A stretch of DNA of 64,000 nt, taken from assembly GCA_001442985.1 (NCBI GenBank), contig LDYB01000019.1, forward strand, positions 124,001 to 188,000, written 5' to 3'. The position numbers and the translations under genes were made by a program. The stretch is from Armatimonadetes bacterium DC (GTDB lineage: Bacteria; Armatimonadota; Fimbriimonadia; Fimbriimonadales; GBS-DC). Positions 1 through 7,450 of this stretch are shown here, one piece after another. Position 1 is the stretch's first letter. Each line of letters begins with the position of its first letter. The notes beneath the pieces are model-generated. The model was not told the origin of the DNA. It saw only the letters and a list, made by a program, of their open reading frames with translations, and ran no database searches.

Positions 1-1
1 C

Positions 2-730
2 CGCGACCTCGTGGTGGACAACACGGGCTTGTACGGTGTCTACCCCGTAGAATGCGACGGCGTGCTGGTGGAACACTGCACCGTGTCGCGCGTGCGCGAC
101 GCAGGCATCTATGTGGGGCAGTCGCGCAACATCATCGTGCGGCGTAATAAAGCTTTCCAGAATGTAACGGGCATCGAGATTGAGAACTGCGTGAACGCGC
201 TCGTCGAGGACAACGAGGTTTATGAGAACACAGGCGGGATTCTGGTCTTCCTGCTACCCTTCAACCCCTCCAAAGTGCAGGAGCAAGCCATCGTGCGGCG
301 CAATAAGGTCTACAACAACAACACGCCCAACTTCGGTGACCCCGGCGCGATTGTTTCCAATGTGCTGAAGGGCACAGGGATTATGCTCCTTGCGGCAGAC
401 CGCACCGAAGTCTACGAAAACGAAGTCGTGGGCAACGACACTTTCGGGATTCTGGTGGTCAGCTTGCTGAACCTGTTCCCGCGCGATACCAAACTGGATG
501 TAGACCCCTTCCCCGACCACAACAAAATCTACAACAACACGGTTCGCGATAACGGCAAGAACCCCGACACGCGCCTCGCCCGCTTCGGCGTGCCTGCGGT
601 AGACCTGCTCTGGGATCTCTCAGGGCAGGGCAACGGCTGGGACCAGCCGGGCGTGAAGAGCTTCCCGCCGCAACTGCCCCCCATCAAGCGCGAAACCCCA
701 GCAGGAAATCAGGGAGGTGTGGAAAATTAA
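2..730 (+). CDS. Parallel beta-helix repeat protein, 5' end outside the window
   Basis: The reading frame is open to the left edge, so this is the C-terminal part (about 242 residues) of a longer protein. Short repeats of about 22 residues such as NIIVRRNKAFQN, NALVEDNEVYEN and TEVYENEVVGN recur. They have the N-x-V-x-x-N spacing of right-handed parallel beta-helix (NosD/pectate-lyase-like) proteins, which are usually extracytoplasmic. No catalytic residues can be assigned, so substrate and role are unknown. The tail (GNGWDQPGVKSFPP onward) is proline-rich and probably unstructured. The stop lies 14 bp inside the longest frame of the next gene, which suggests co-transcription. Confidence 0.8.
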   Translation, partial: RDLVVDNTGLYGVYPVECDGVLVEHCTVSRVRDAGIYVGQSRNIIVRRNKAFQNVTGIEIENCVNALVEDNEVYENTGGILVFLLPFNPSKVQEQAIVRRNKVYNNNTPNFGDPGAIVSNVLKGTGIMLLAADRTEVYENEVVGNDTFGILVVSLLNLFPRDTKLDVDPFPDHNKIYNNTVRDNGKNPDTRLARFGVPAVDLLWDLSGQGNGWDQPGVKSFPPQLPPIKRETPAGNQGGVEN

Positions 731-1772
731 CTCGCGTATGCGAAACTGGCTCTGGCTGGGTTTGATGGCGTGCATGCTTGGCGTCGGGGCAGGGCAGGAT
801 CTGGAGTCTTACCTGCGCCTGCGCAAGCAGCACAAAGTGTCGCAGCTGACTCCAGCGGGCGCGCTGGAACTGGTGGTGGGCAAGCGCGTGCTGGAGGTGG
901 AAGGCGTCGTGCGCGGCTACACTGCTGTGGACGATTACACCTCCATCTATCTGGAGATAGACTCCAGCAAAAGCCTGCCGATTCGGGTTCGCCCCAGCGA
1001 CCGCTGGGTGCTGAACGGGCAGGTGCGTATCCGCGCGCTGGTGCAGGTCACGCGCGAAAACGAGTGGGCGATGCCCGACTACCAGCTGCTGGGCGCCACC
1101 TATGCCAGCACTTTCGCACGGTGGGAAGCGCAGGAACGGGCACGCCAGCAAACCCAGCCGCCAAAAAGCCAGCCCCAGAACACACCCCGACCCCCCGCAC
1201 GCGGCAAAGACCTCGCCAGCCGAAACGCCTCGCCCAAACAACCCCCCACGATTGTGGACTGGCAGACCTTCGCCCGCAATCTGGAAAGCTATGTGCCCTA
1301 CTATTATCAGGCTATTCGCAAGTTCAACCCCCGCCTGAACCCTGCCACTGCCGAACAGATTGCACGCGCCATCTTGCATTTCAGCGTACGATACGGCGTA
1401 GACCCCCGTTTCATCATGGCGATTGTGCTGGTGGAATCGGGCTTCAACCCGTCCGCTACCTCGCGAAAAGGCGCGATGGGGTTGGGACAACTGATGCCGG
1501 GCACCGCGCGCGGGCTGGGGGTTGTAGACCCCTACGACCCCATCCAGAATCTGGAAGGCACGGTGCGCCTCGTGCGTGGGCATCTGGTCAAATACTGGTC
1601 GCAAACGGGCGACCCCGACGGCTGGGACCATGTGATTCTCGCGCTGGCGGCGTATAACGCAGGCTCTGGCGCGGTGCGCCGACACGGCGGCGTGCCCCCC
1701 TACAAAGAGACCCAGAACTACATCCGCAAGGTGATTCGCGTCTACAAACAACTTTGCGGCGTCAAAGAGTGA
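717..1772 (+). CDS. Secreted lytic transglycosylase, SLT/GH23 domain
   Basis: The C-terminal half is a soluble lytic transglycosylase domain that cleaves peptidoglycan glycan strands. FIMAIVLVESGFNPSA holds the catalytic Glu, followed by KGAMGLGQLMPGTA and ALAAYNAGSGAV, all family motifs. The N-terminal 140 residues (YLRLRKQHKVSQLTP onward) look like an OB-type or unknown domain, joined by a Gln/Pro-rich linker around residues 140-175. A signal peptide (RNWLWLGLMACMLGVGAGQ) is clear. Start is uncertain: GTG at 717 has AGGA 10 nt upstream, whereas ATG at 738 gives a cleaner signal peptide but its Shine-Dalgarno-like AGGGAGG is about 20 nt away. It abuts rimI by 1 bp and is probably in one operon with it. 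Confidence 0.88.
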   Translation: MWKINSRMRNWLWLGLMACMLGVGAGQDLESYLRLRKQHKVSQLTPAGALELVVGKRVLEVEGVVRGYTAVDDYTSIYLEIDSSKSLPIRVRPSDRWVLNGQVRIRALVQVTRENEWAMPDYQLLGATYASTFARWEAQERARQQTQPPKSQPQNTPRPPARGKDLASRNASPKQPPTIVDWQTFARNLESYVPYYYQAIRKFNPRLNPATAEQIARAILHFSVRYGVDPRFIMAIVLVESGFNPSATSRKGAMGLGQLMPGTARGLGVVDPYDPIQNLEGTVRLVRGHLVKYWSQTGDPDGWDHVILALAAYNAGSGAVRRHGGVPPYKETQNYIRKVIRVYKQLCGVKE

Positions 1773-1773
1773 G

Positions 1774-2286
1774 ATGGCTATCGTGATTGAGCCGATGGAA
1801 GAATCGCATCTTCCAGAGGTGATGCGCATCGAGCGCGCAGTCTTCCAGCCGGGCTGGTCGGAGCAAGCCTTTCTGCAGGATTTGCGCAACCCCTCGGCGT
1901 TTTACCTCGTGCTACGCTTTCAGGGCAAAATTGTGGGCTACGCTGGCATGTGGATGGTGGTGGACGAAGCGCATATCACCAATGTCGCCGTGTTGCCCGA
2001 ATATCGGGGGCGCGGGTTTGCGCAGCGGCTCATCCATCGCCTGCTGAGCTTCGCACGGGAGCGCGGCATGACACGCGCCACGCTCGAGGTTCGAGTCAGC
2101 AATACCCCTGCCCAGAAACTCTACGAAAAGTTCGGCTTCCGTCCCGTCTCCGTTCGCAAGCGCTATTACGACGATGGGGAGGACGCCCTGATTATGTGGC
2201 TGGACGACCTCGCCAGCCCTGAATACGCCGAACACCTCCAGCGCATCGAGCGCGAGATAGAGCGTAAGAAAGGCGCAATTCCGTGA
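1774..2286 (+). CDS. rimI: GNAT acetyltransferase, ribosomal protein S18-alanine N-acetyltransferase (RimI) type
   Basis: This 170-residue single-domain GNAT protein has the acetyl-CoA binding motif VAVLPEYRGRGFAQRLI (Q/RxxGxG/A type). It also has the RimI-like tail ARERGMTRATLEVRVSNTPA followed by LYEKFGFRPVSVRKRYY. RimI acetylates the N-terminal alanine of ribosomal protein S18; some homologues act on other N-termini, so the exact substrate is inference. The start follows the transglycosylase stop by one base. The last 30 residues (HLQRIEREIERKKG) are an extra charged helix. tsaB and tsaD, which often flank rimI, are not in view. Confidence 0.82.
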   Translation: MAIVIEPMEESHLPEVMRIERAVFQPGWSEQAFLQDLRNPSAFYLVLRFQGKIVGYAGMWMVVDEAHITNVAVLPEYRGRGFAQRLIHRLLSFARERGMTRATLEVRVSNTPAQKLYEKFGFRPVSVRKRYYDDGEDALIMWLDDLASPEYAEHLQRIEREIERKKGAIP

Positions 2287-2322
2287 GAGGGAGTGCAGGA
2301 ACCTGGGGAGATTCTGACAGGT

Positions 2323-2368
2323 AGCCGACGCAGGTCGGCTTCGTCTTGTAGGAACGGCTTCAGCCATC
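2323..2368 (+). repeat. REP-like dispersed palindromic repeat, copy 1
   Basis: This 46-bp element is made of two small palindromes, AGCCGAC-gcag-GTCGGCT and an imperfect GGCTtcAGCC. It differs at only two positions from 36971-37016, and a diverged inverted copy lies at 36893-36938. All copies are intergenic. It lies between the convergent rimI and glpX genes, where such elements often act in mRNA 3'-end stability. Confidence 0.75.
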
Positions 2369-2424
2369 TGGCACAAACGCGCTGAGATTTCGTGGCTTAC
2401 TCGTTTTCTCAAAAGGGACTGGTT

Positions 2425-2450
2425 TCAGGGGGGACTGATAGCCCCCCTGA
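2425..2450. terminator. Hairpin between convergent rimI and glpX, possible bidirectional terminator
   Basis: A perfect 9-bp stem (TCAGGGGGG / CCCCCCTGA) encloses an 8-nt loop, between the 3' ends of two convergent genes. There is no T-run on either side, so intrinsic termination is uncertain. Confidence 0.4.
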
Positions 2451-2472
2451 TCGCTTGAGGATAACAGTTCAC

Positions 2473-3435
2473 TCAATATCTCGGATCGTGGTGGAAGTGG
2501 TGATGGGTTTCCATCTTGCGGATGGTGCCGCTTCGGGAGCGCATCACAATAGAGTGGGTGATAGCGCCCCAGCCCGTGTAGCGCACTCCCCCCAACAGAT
2601 TGCCGCCTGTAATCCCTGTGGCGGCAAACACCACATTGCCCCACGCGAGGTCTTCGAGGGTGAGCACGCGATCCACATCGTCGGTTCCGAGCAGTTCGCG
2701 GGCGCGGGCGCGTTCCTGTTCATTCCGAAACACAAGCCGTGCCTGAATCTCGCCGCCCATGCAGAGCGCGGCGGCTGCCGACAGCACGCCCTCCGGCGCG
2801 CCGCCGATGCCCATCAGCACATCGATCTCGCCGTTGGGGTCTAACGCCTCCAGCGCCAGCGAGAGGTCGCCATCCGACACCAGCCGGATGCGGGCGCCTG
2901 CAGAGCGAATCTCCCGAATCAGGTTCTCATGGCGCGGGCGATCCAGCACGCCCACCGTGAGGTCCTGCACATCTTTGCCCAGACTTTTGGCAATCACCTT
3001 GAGATTCATGCGGGGCGGGAGGTTGATATCCACGGCGCCTTTGGCAGCCGCGCCCACCACCAGTTTGTCCATATAGATGTCGGGCGCACGGAGCAGTTTG
3101 CCCTCGCCTTCAATCGCGGCGGCAATCACGCTGATGGCGCCCGGCGCGCCGTTGGCGACCAGATTCGTGCCCTCCACAGGGTCCACGGCAATCTGCACGC
3201 GATAGCCGTTGCCCGTGCCCAGCTCTTCGCCAATATAGAGCATCGGCGCCTCGTCGCGTTCGCCCTCGCCAATCACCACGACACCGTTCATATCGATGTC
3301 GGCGAGAGCGCGGCGCATCGCCTCGCACGCCGCCTGATCCACAGCATGACGGTCGCCTTTACCAACCCAGCGTCCTGCGCTCAGTGCGGCAGCCTCGGTC
3401 GCCCGAACAAAATCCATTCCCAGATTGCGATCCAT
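2473..3435 (-). CDS. glpX: Fructose-1,6-bisphosphatase class II (GlpX type)
   Basis: The product dephosphorylates fructose-1,6-bisphosphate in gluconeogenesis in the cytoplasm. The 320 residues match the usual class II length. Typical GlpX blocks are visible: VGKGDRHAVDQAACEAM near the N-terminus, the metal site VVIGEGERDEAPML, VDPVEGTNL (a lithium-sensitive phosphatase-like DPxEGT motif) and GIGGAPEGVLSAAA. Some class II enzymes in cyanobacteria also cleave sedoheptulose-1,7-bisphosphate, which the sequence cannot decide. The ATG is preceded by GAGGTGAA at good spacing. It is monocistronic, convergent with rimI and divergent from pdxS. Confidence 0.93.
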   Translation of the reverse strand: MDRNLGMDFVRATEAAALSAGRWVGKGDRHAVDQAACEAMRRALADIDMNGVVVIGEGERDEAPMLYIGEELGTGNGYRVQIAVDPVEGTNLVANGAPGAISVIAAAIEGEGKLLRAPDIYMDKLVVGAAAKGAVDINLPPRMNLKVIAKSLGKDVQDLTVGVLDRPRHENLIREIRSAGARIRLVSDGDLSLALEALDPNGEIDVLMGIGGAPEGVLSAAAALCMGGEIQARLVFRNEQERARARELLGTDDVDRVLTLEDLAWGNVVFAATGITGGNLLGGVRYTGWGAITHSIVMRSRSGTIRKMETHHHFHHDPRY

Positions 3436-3561
3436 AAGTTCACCTCGCTTTAGTCTACGCTGACTTCAGGGGGCAAGCCCCGTTTAAAAGGATACCTGAA
3501 ACGCTCCCATCATGCTGAGTAGAAGCGCATCACTAACCTGAGGTGAAAGGCTGGCTTCGGG

Positions 3562-3567
3562 TATAAT
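3562..3567 (+). promoter_or_regulatory. -10 element of pdxS, very short leader
   Basis: TATAAT ends 10 nt before the pdxS ATG. With a usual transcription start 6-8 nt downstream, the leader would be about 2-4 nt and holds no Shine-Dalgarno. No good -35 hexamer is visible. Confidence 0.6.
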
Positions 3568-3577
3568 CCCTGACGCT

Positions 3578-4486
3578 ATGCAAAACGAGGGCAATCGCTA
3601 CGAGGTTCAAAAAGCCACCTGGCGCGTGAAGGTCGGTCTTGCTGAAATGTTGCGCGGGGGCGTTATTATGGATGTCGTGAACGCCGAGCAAGCACAGATT
3701 GCCGAAGAAGCGGGCGCGGTAGCGGTGATGGCGCTGGAGCGCGTGCCCGCCGACATCCGACGCGAGGGCGGCGTCGCCCGCATGGCCGACCCCCTGAAAA
3801 TCCTCGAAATCAAAGAAGCCGTTACGATCCCCGTGATGGCGAAATGCCGTATCGGACACTTCGCCGAGGCGATGATTCTGGAAGCGCTGGGCGTGGACTT
3901 TATCGACGAGAGCGAAGTGCTGACCCCCGCCGATGAGGAACACCATGTGAACAAACACGCTTTCAAAGTGCCTTTCGTGTGTGGCGCGCGCGATCTGGGC
4001 GAGGCGCTGCGCCGAATCGGCGAGGGCGCGGCGATGATCCGCACCAAAGGCGAAGCGGGCACGGGCAACATCGTGGAGGCTGTGCGCCACATGCGCGCGA
4101 TTATGCGCGACATTCGCCGAATCCACAGCGCACCCGAAGACGAACTGATGGCAATCGCCAAACAACTGCAGGCGCCCTACGACCTGGTGGTGGAGATTCA
4201 CCAGACAGGACGCTTGCCTGTGCCGAACTTCTCGGCAGGCGGGATTGCCACCCCTGCGGATGCGGCGCTGATGATGTGGCTCGGCGCAGAGGCGGTGTTC
4301 GTCGGCTCTGGCATCTTCAAGTCGTCCGACCCTGTAAAGCGAGCGCGGGCGATTGTCGACGCCGTAACCTACTATCGTGAGCCTGAGATGCTGGCGGAAA
4401 TCTCCAAAGGCTTGGGCGAGGCGATGCCAGGGCTGGATGTGCGCAAACTCGCCGAAGAAGAACTGATGGCAGTGCGCGGGTGGTAA
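3578..4486 (+). CDS. pdxS: Pyridoxal 5'-phosphate synthase, lyase subunit PdxS
   Basis: PdxS condenses ribose-5-phosphate, glyceraldehyde-3-phosphate and ammonia into PLP in the DXP-independent route, forming a dodecamer that binds PdxT. The TIM-barrel sequence is highly conserved: [15 protein letters not shown], then [34 protein letters not shown] with the catalytic lysine, EADIR-like and [13 protein letters not shown]. At 302 residues it is about 10 longer than usual at the N-terminus. The stop codon touches the pdxT ATG, so the two subunits are translated from one message. It supplies cofactor to the PLP enzymes at 42.6-45.1 kb. Confidence 0.97.
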   Translation: MQNEGNRYEVQKATWRVKVGLAEMLRGGVIMDVVNAEQAQIAEEAGAVAVMALERVPADIRREGGVARMADPLKILEIKEAVTIPVMAKCRIGHFAEAMILEALGVDFIDESEVLTPADEEHHVNKHAFKVPFVCGARDLGEALRRIGEGAAMIRTKGEAGTGNIVEAVRHMRAIMRDIRRIHSAPEDELMAIAKQLQAPYDLVVEIHQTGRLPVPNFSAGGIATPADAALMMWLGAEAVFVGSGIFKSSDPVKRARAIVDAVTYYREPEMLAEISKGLGEAMPGLDVRKLAEEELMAVRGW

Positions 4487-5050
4487 ATGAAAATCGGTGT
4501 GCTGGCGTTGCAGGGCGACTTCGAGAAGCACGAGGCGATGCTCCGTCGCATCGGCGTCGATTCCCAACAGGTGCGCAAGCCCAGCGACCTGGAGAGTGTC
4601 GACGCGCTGATTATCCCCGGCGGCGAAAGCACTACCATCGGCAAACTGATGGAGCGCTACGGGCTGGATGTCGCCATTCGAGAGCGCGTGGCGCAGGGCA
4701 TGCCCCTCTACGGAACCTGCGCCGGCATGATCCTGATGGCGCGCGAGATCGAAGGCAGCGACCAGCCCCGCCTGGGAGTGATGGATATCGCCGTCCTGCG
4801 CAACGCCTTCGGCAGCCAGCGCGAAAGCTTTGAGGCGGACCTGCCCTTCGAGCCTTTTGAAACGCCCGTGCGTGCCGTGTTTATTCGCGCGCCTATTGTT
4901 ACCGAAGCAGGACGCGAGGTCTCGGTGCTGAGCCGATTCGAGGACAAAATTGTCGCTGTCCAGCAGGGCAACCTGCTGGCGACTGCTTTCCACCCCGAGC
5001 TCACCGACGACGAACGCATCCACCGCTACTTTCTGAGCTTCATCAAATAA
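4487..5050 (+). CDS. pdxT: Pyridoxal 5'-phosphate synthase, glutaminase subunit PdxT
   Basis: This class I glutamine amidotransferase hydrolyses glutamine and channels ammonia to PdxS. It has the starting block MKIGVLALQGDFEKH, the oxyanion segment IIPGGESTTIGKL, the nucleophile region YGTCAGMILMA (Cys) and the C-terminal ATAFHPELTDD, where His and Glu complete the triad. The 187 residues match the family. It begins directly after the pdxS TAA without its own spacer, and a strong terminator follows. Confidence 0.97.
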   Translation: MKIGVLALQGDFEKHEAMLRRIGVDSQQVRKPSDLESVDALIIPGGESTTIGKLMERYGLDVAIRERVAQGMPLYGTCAGMILMAREIEGSDQPRLGVMDIAVLRNAFGSQRESFEADLPFEPFETPVRAVFIRAPIVTEAGREVSVLSRFEDKIVAVQQGNLLATAFHPELTDDERIHRYFLSFIK

Positions 5051-5057
5051 AAAAATT

Positions 5058-5092
5058 GCGCCGTGCGTGGCGAGAACCGCACGGCGCATTTA
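5058..5092 (+). terminator. Intrinsic-type terminator after pdxST
   Basis: Perfect 10-bp inverted repeat GCGCCGTGCG / CGCACGGCGC with a 10-nt loop, preceded by an A-rich stretch and followed by ATTTA. It sits 8 bp after the pdxT stop. Confidence 0.8.
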
Positions 5093-5312
5093 CCCTCGCG
5101 CAGGCATTAGGGGAGAGGACTCAAACCTCTCGGATGATGACGCCTATAGTATTCCCCACACCAGTTTAAGGCAGGGTTAAGTTGTGTTAGGGTTCCGTTA
5201 AATTTGCCTGCTTCAGAACCTGAGCGCCCCTAAATCGTCGAATAGGGTATAAGTAGAGAAGGGAGTGGCTCTTCACTCTCACTCAAAACCAAACTGCAGG
5301 GAGGTTTCAACG
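5093..5312 (+). promoter_or_regulatory. Leader and promoter region of the redoxin gene
   Basis: This 220-bp intergenic stretch holds a small hairpin (GAGAGG / CCTCTC at 5113-5131), an AT-richer block and a -10-like TATAAG at 5248-5253. It also has a GAGTG / CACTC hairpin near 5262-5277 and the Shine-Dalgarno AGGGAGGT 7 nt before the ATG at 5313. No -35 hexamer is convincing. The long leader contrasts with the short leaders of many neighbours. Confidence 0.4.
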
Positions 5313-6395
5313 ATGCGTAAACCGAACCGTTTCTGGTGGGTTGTTCCGTTCAGTATCGGCGTTTTGCTGTGGGGCGTCTGGAGCGTCGTCTTTTCGTCCA
5401 CCCCGCTTAAGGAGGGCAGTCCCGCGCCCGATTTCACCCTGACCACCCATGAGGGCAAGCCGTTCCGGCTCAGCGAACATCGGGGCAAGTGGGTGGTGCT
5501 GATGTTCTACCCAAAGGCGATGACGCCCGGTTGCACGGCTCAAAACTGCTCTATTCGCGACTCGTATGACAAACTGAGCCAGTACGCCACCGTCGTGGGC
5601 ATCAGCGTCGATTCGGTGGAGGCGCAGAAGAAGTTCGCCGAGCAGAATCACTTCAAGCACCTGCTGCTGGCGGACGAGAAAGGCGAGGTGGCGAACGCCT
5701 ACGGCGTGCGTACTACCGCGGGATTCGCCAGCCGCACGACCTTCGTGATTGCGCCCGATGGCACGATTGCGAAGGTGTTCGAGAAGGCAGGCACCAGCAA
5801 CCACGCCGAGGAGCTGCTGGCGTTCTTCACCAGCCATACCAACGCGGAAGCCACCCCAGAAAAGCCTGCCATCGGCAAAAAAGTGCCCGACTTCACTCTG
5901 CCGAACCTCAACAAAGTGGAAGGCTTGCCCGAAGCCGTAACGCTTTCCCAGATTAAGGGCAAGAAAGCGATTGTAATTATCTTCATCGCCACGCGCTGCC
6001 CGGTCTCCCTCGCCTATGACCAGCGCATGGTGAATCTCGCGAAAGAGTTCACCCCCAAAGGCGTGCAGTTCATCGGCATCAACTCCAATCACATCGAGCC
6101 TGATGGGGAGGTTGCCGAACACGCGAAGTCCAAAGGCATTCCGTTCCCTGTGCTGAAAGACGCGGGCAATCGGGTGGCGGATGCCTACGACGCGAAGGTA
6201 ACGCCGGAGGTCTTCGTGGTGGACTCGAATCTGGTTTTGCGCTATCACGGCTCGATTGATGACAGCCAGAACGAAGCGCGCGTGAGCAAGCAGTACCTGC
6301 GCGACGCGCTGAACGCCATTCTGGCGGGCAAAGAGCCGCCTGTTGCCGAAACACGCGCCTTCGGCTGCACCATCAAGCGCGAACCGAAATCCTAA
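5313..6395 (+). CDS. Exported protein with tandem redoxin domains (Bcp-type peroxiredoxin plus thioredoxin-like)
   Basis: An N-terminal hydrophobic segment (WWVVPFSIGVLLWGVWSVVF) is a signal anchor. Domain 1 (about residues 28-180) is an AhpC/TSA peroxiredoxin of Bcp type: PKAMTPGCTAQNC carries the peroxidatic Cys in TPGCT and a second Cys five residues on. Domain 2 (about 195-350) is a second thioredoxin fold with FIATRCPVSLAYDQR, a single Cys-Pro rather than CxxC. The tail ends FGCTIKREPKS with a conserved-looking Cys. Peroxide reduction at the membrane surface is likely for domain 1; domain 2 is unassigned. ATG at 5313 was chosen for its Shine-Dalgarno; an upstream in-frame ATG at 5265 lacks one. 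Confidence 0.85.
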   Translation: MRKPNRFWWVVPFSIGVLLWGVWSVVFSSTPLKEGSPAPDFTLTTHEGKPFRLSEHRGKWVVLMFYPKAMTPGCTAQNCSIRDSYDKLSQYATVVGISVDSVEAQKKFAEQNHFKHLLLADEKGEVANAYGVRTTAGFASRTTFVIAPDGTIAKVFEKAGTSNHAEELLAFFTSHTNAEATPEKPAIGKKVPDFTLPNLNKVEGLPEAVTLSQIKGKKAIVIIFIATRCPVSLAYDQRMVNLAKEFTPKGVQFIGINSNHIEPDGEVAEHAKSKGIPFPVLKDAGNRVADAYDAKVTPEVFVVDSNLVLRYHGSIDDSQNEARVSKQYLRDALNAILAGKEPPVAETRAFGCTIKREPKS

Positions 6396-7387
6396 CCCAT
6401 CACCATCTCGCCTGACTCGTCGCCCATCATGCGCGGCGGGACAGGCGCCTCTTTCACGGCACGCTCGTCGAACAGATCGACGGGCGTGCCAAACTGTGGC
6501 GAAGCATACGGCAGGTGCGTGCTACCCCGTGCGAGAATGTGCAGGTAGTTCGCGCTATCGCCCTCATACGGCGCGCCGTGATTCCATGGAACCCACGAAC
6601 GCGCGTTGCAGTAGTGGCACACAAACGAGCGGCGCCAGCGATCCGTTGTGCGATTCGGGTACGACCGATGGAGCAGATGCCCATCAAAAAACAGCACATC
6701 GCCCGGCTCCATCGGTACAGGAATGGGGGGCGGGTAACGGCGCACAATCTGCGTGAGCGTGTTCACCGAATCGTCCAGATGGCTCACATTCTGCACCGCA
6801 TGCAAATCCTCAAAAGCGTTCTGCGCATGCACATGCCCATGTACCTGTTCAGGGGGATAAATCGGCTCGCAGTGAGAGCCGGGCACGACCCACAGGCATC
6901 CGTTCTCCTCATCGGCGGGTTCCAGCGCCAGCCACGCGCCAATCAGCGTGTCGGGATAGGTGGTGATGTAGTAGGCGTCCTGATGCCAGCCCTGACCGCC
7001 CGTGCCGGGCGGGTTGTAAAACAACATCGTCTGGAGCGCCAGCACATCCGGACCAATCAACGCCTCCAGCACATCCAGAATACGCGGGTGCAACAGCCCC
7101 CATTCGGCGATTGGGTCTACACGATGGAGCTGGTGAACGCGCGTGCCCGTGCGGTGAACCTCTTCTATGGAGGCTTTCTCGGACTGTTGCAGACCGACGC
7201 CCCCTTTGCCAGCAGGTGCGTGTGCCGCCTCCCAGCGCGCGTTCGCCCAATCCAGGAGCTTCTGCACATCTTCGGGCGGAACCAGCTTCTCCACCTTGAG
7301 ATATCCTTCACGCCGATAGTGAACATACTCAGCGACTTTGACCTTATAACGGTCAGCGCGCTCCACTGCACGCGGAATGTATGCCAT
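6392..7387 (-). CDS. Phytanoyl-CoA dioxygenase (PhyH) family Fe(II)/2-oxoglutarate oxygenase
   Basis: This 331-residue cupin-fold oxygenase has the iron-binding WHQDAYYITTYPDT (HxD) motif. The distal histidine is in DGHLLHRSYPNRTTDRWRRSF, whose arginines can bind 2-oxoglutarate. NGCLWVVPGSHCEPIYP is a typical PhyH block. Substrate is unknown; bacterial members hydroxylate many small molecules. A -10 (TATAAT read on the minus strand, 7412-7407) and a strong GAGGAGG ribosome site precede the ATG. Its 3' end overlaps the convergent redoxin gene by 4 bp. Confidence 0.88.
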   Translation of the reverse strand: MAYIPRAVERADRYKVKVAEYVHYRREGYLKVEKLVPPEDVQKLLDWANARWEAAHAPAGKGGVGLQQSEKASIEEVHRTGTRVHQLHRVDPIAEWGLLHPRILDVLEALIGPDVLALQTMLFYNPPGTGGQGWHQDAYYITTYPDTLIGAWLALEPADEENGCLWVVPGSHCEPIYPPEQVHGHVHAQNAFEDLHAVQNVSHLDDSVNTLTQIVRRYPPPIPVPMEPGDVLFFDGHLLHRSYPNRTTDRWRRSFVCHYCNARSWVPWNHGAPYEGDSANYLHILARGSTHLPYASPQFGTPVDLFDERAVKEAPVPPRMMGDESGEMVMG

Positions 7388-7450
7388 CGTTCGCCTCCTC
7401 AGGGATATTATACAACATCACTAAACGGCTCCAAATGGCACTTCTGCGGC

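Noticed and set aside
3533-5089. 518-codon open frame on the minus strand
   Set aside because: It is antisense to pdxS and pdxT, whose protein sequences are strongly conserved; long antisense frames arise from GC-rich codon use.
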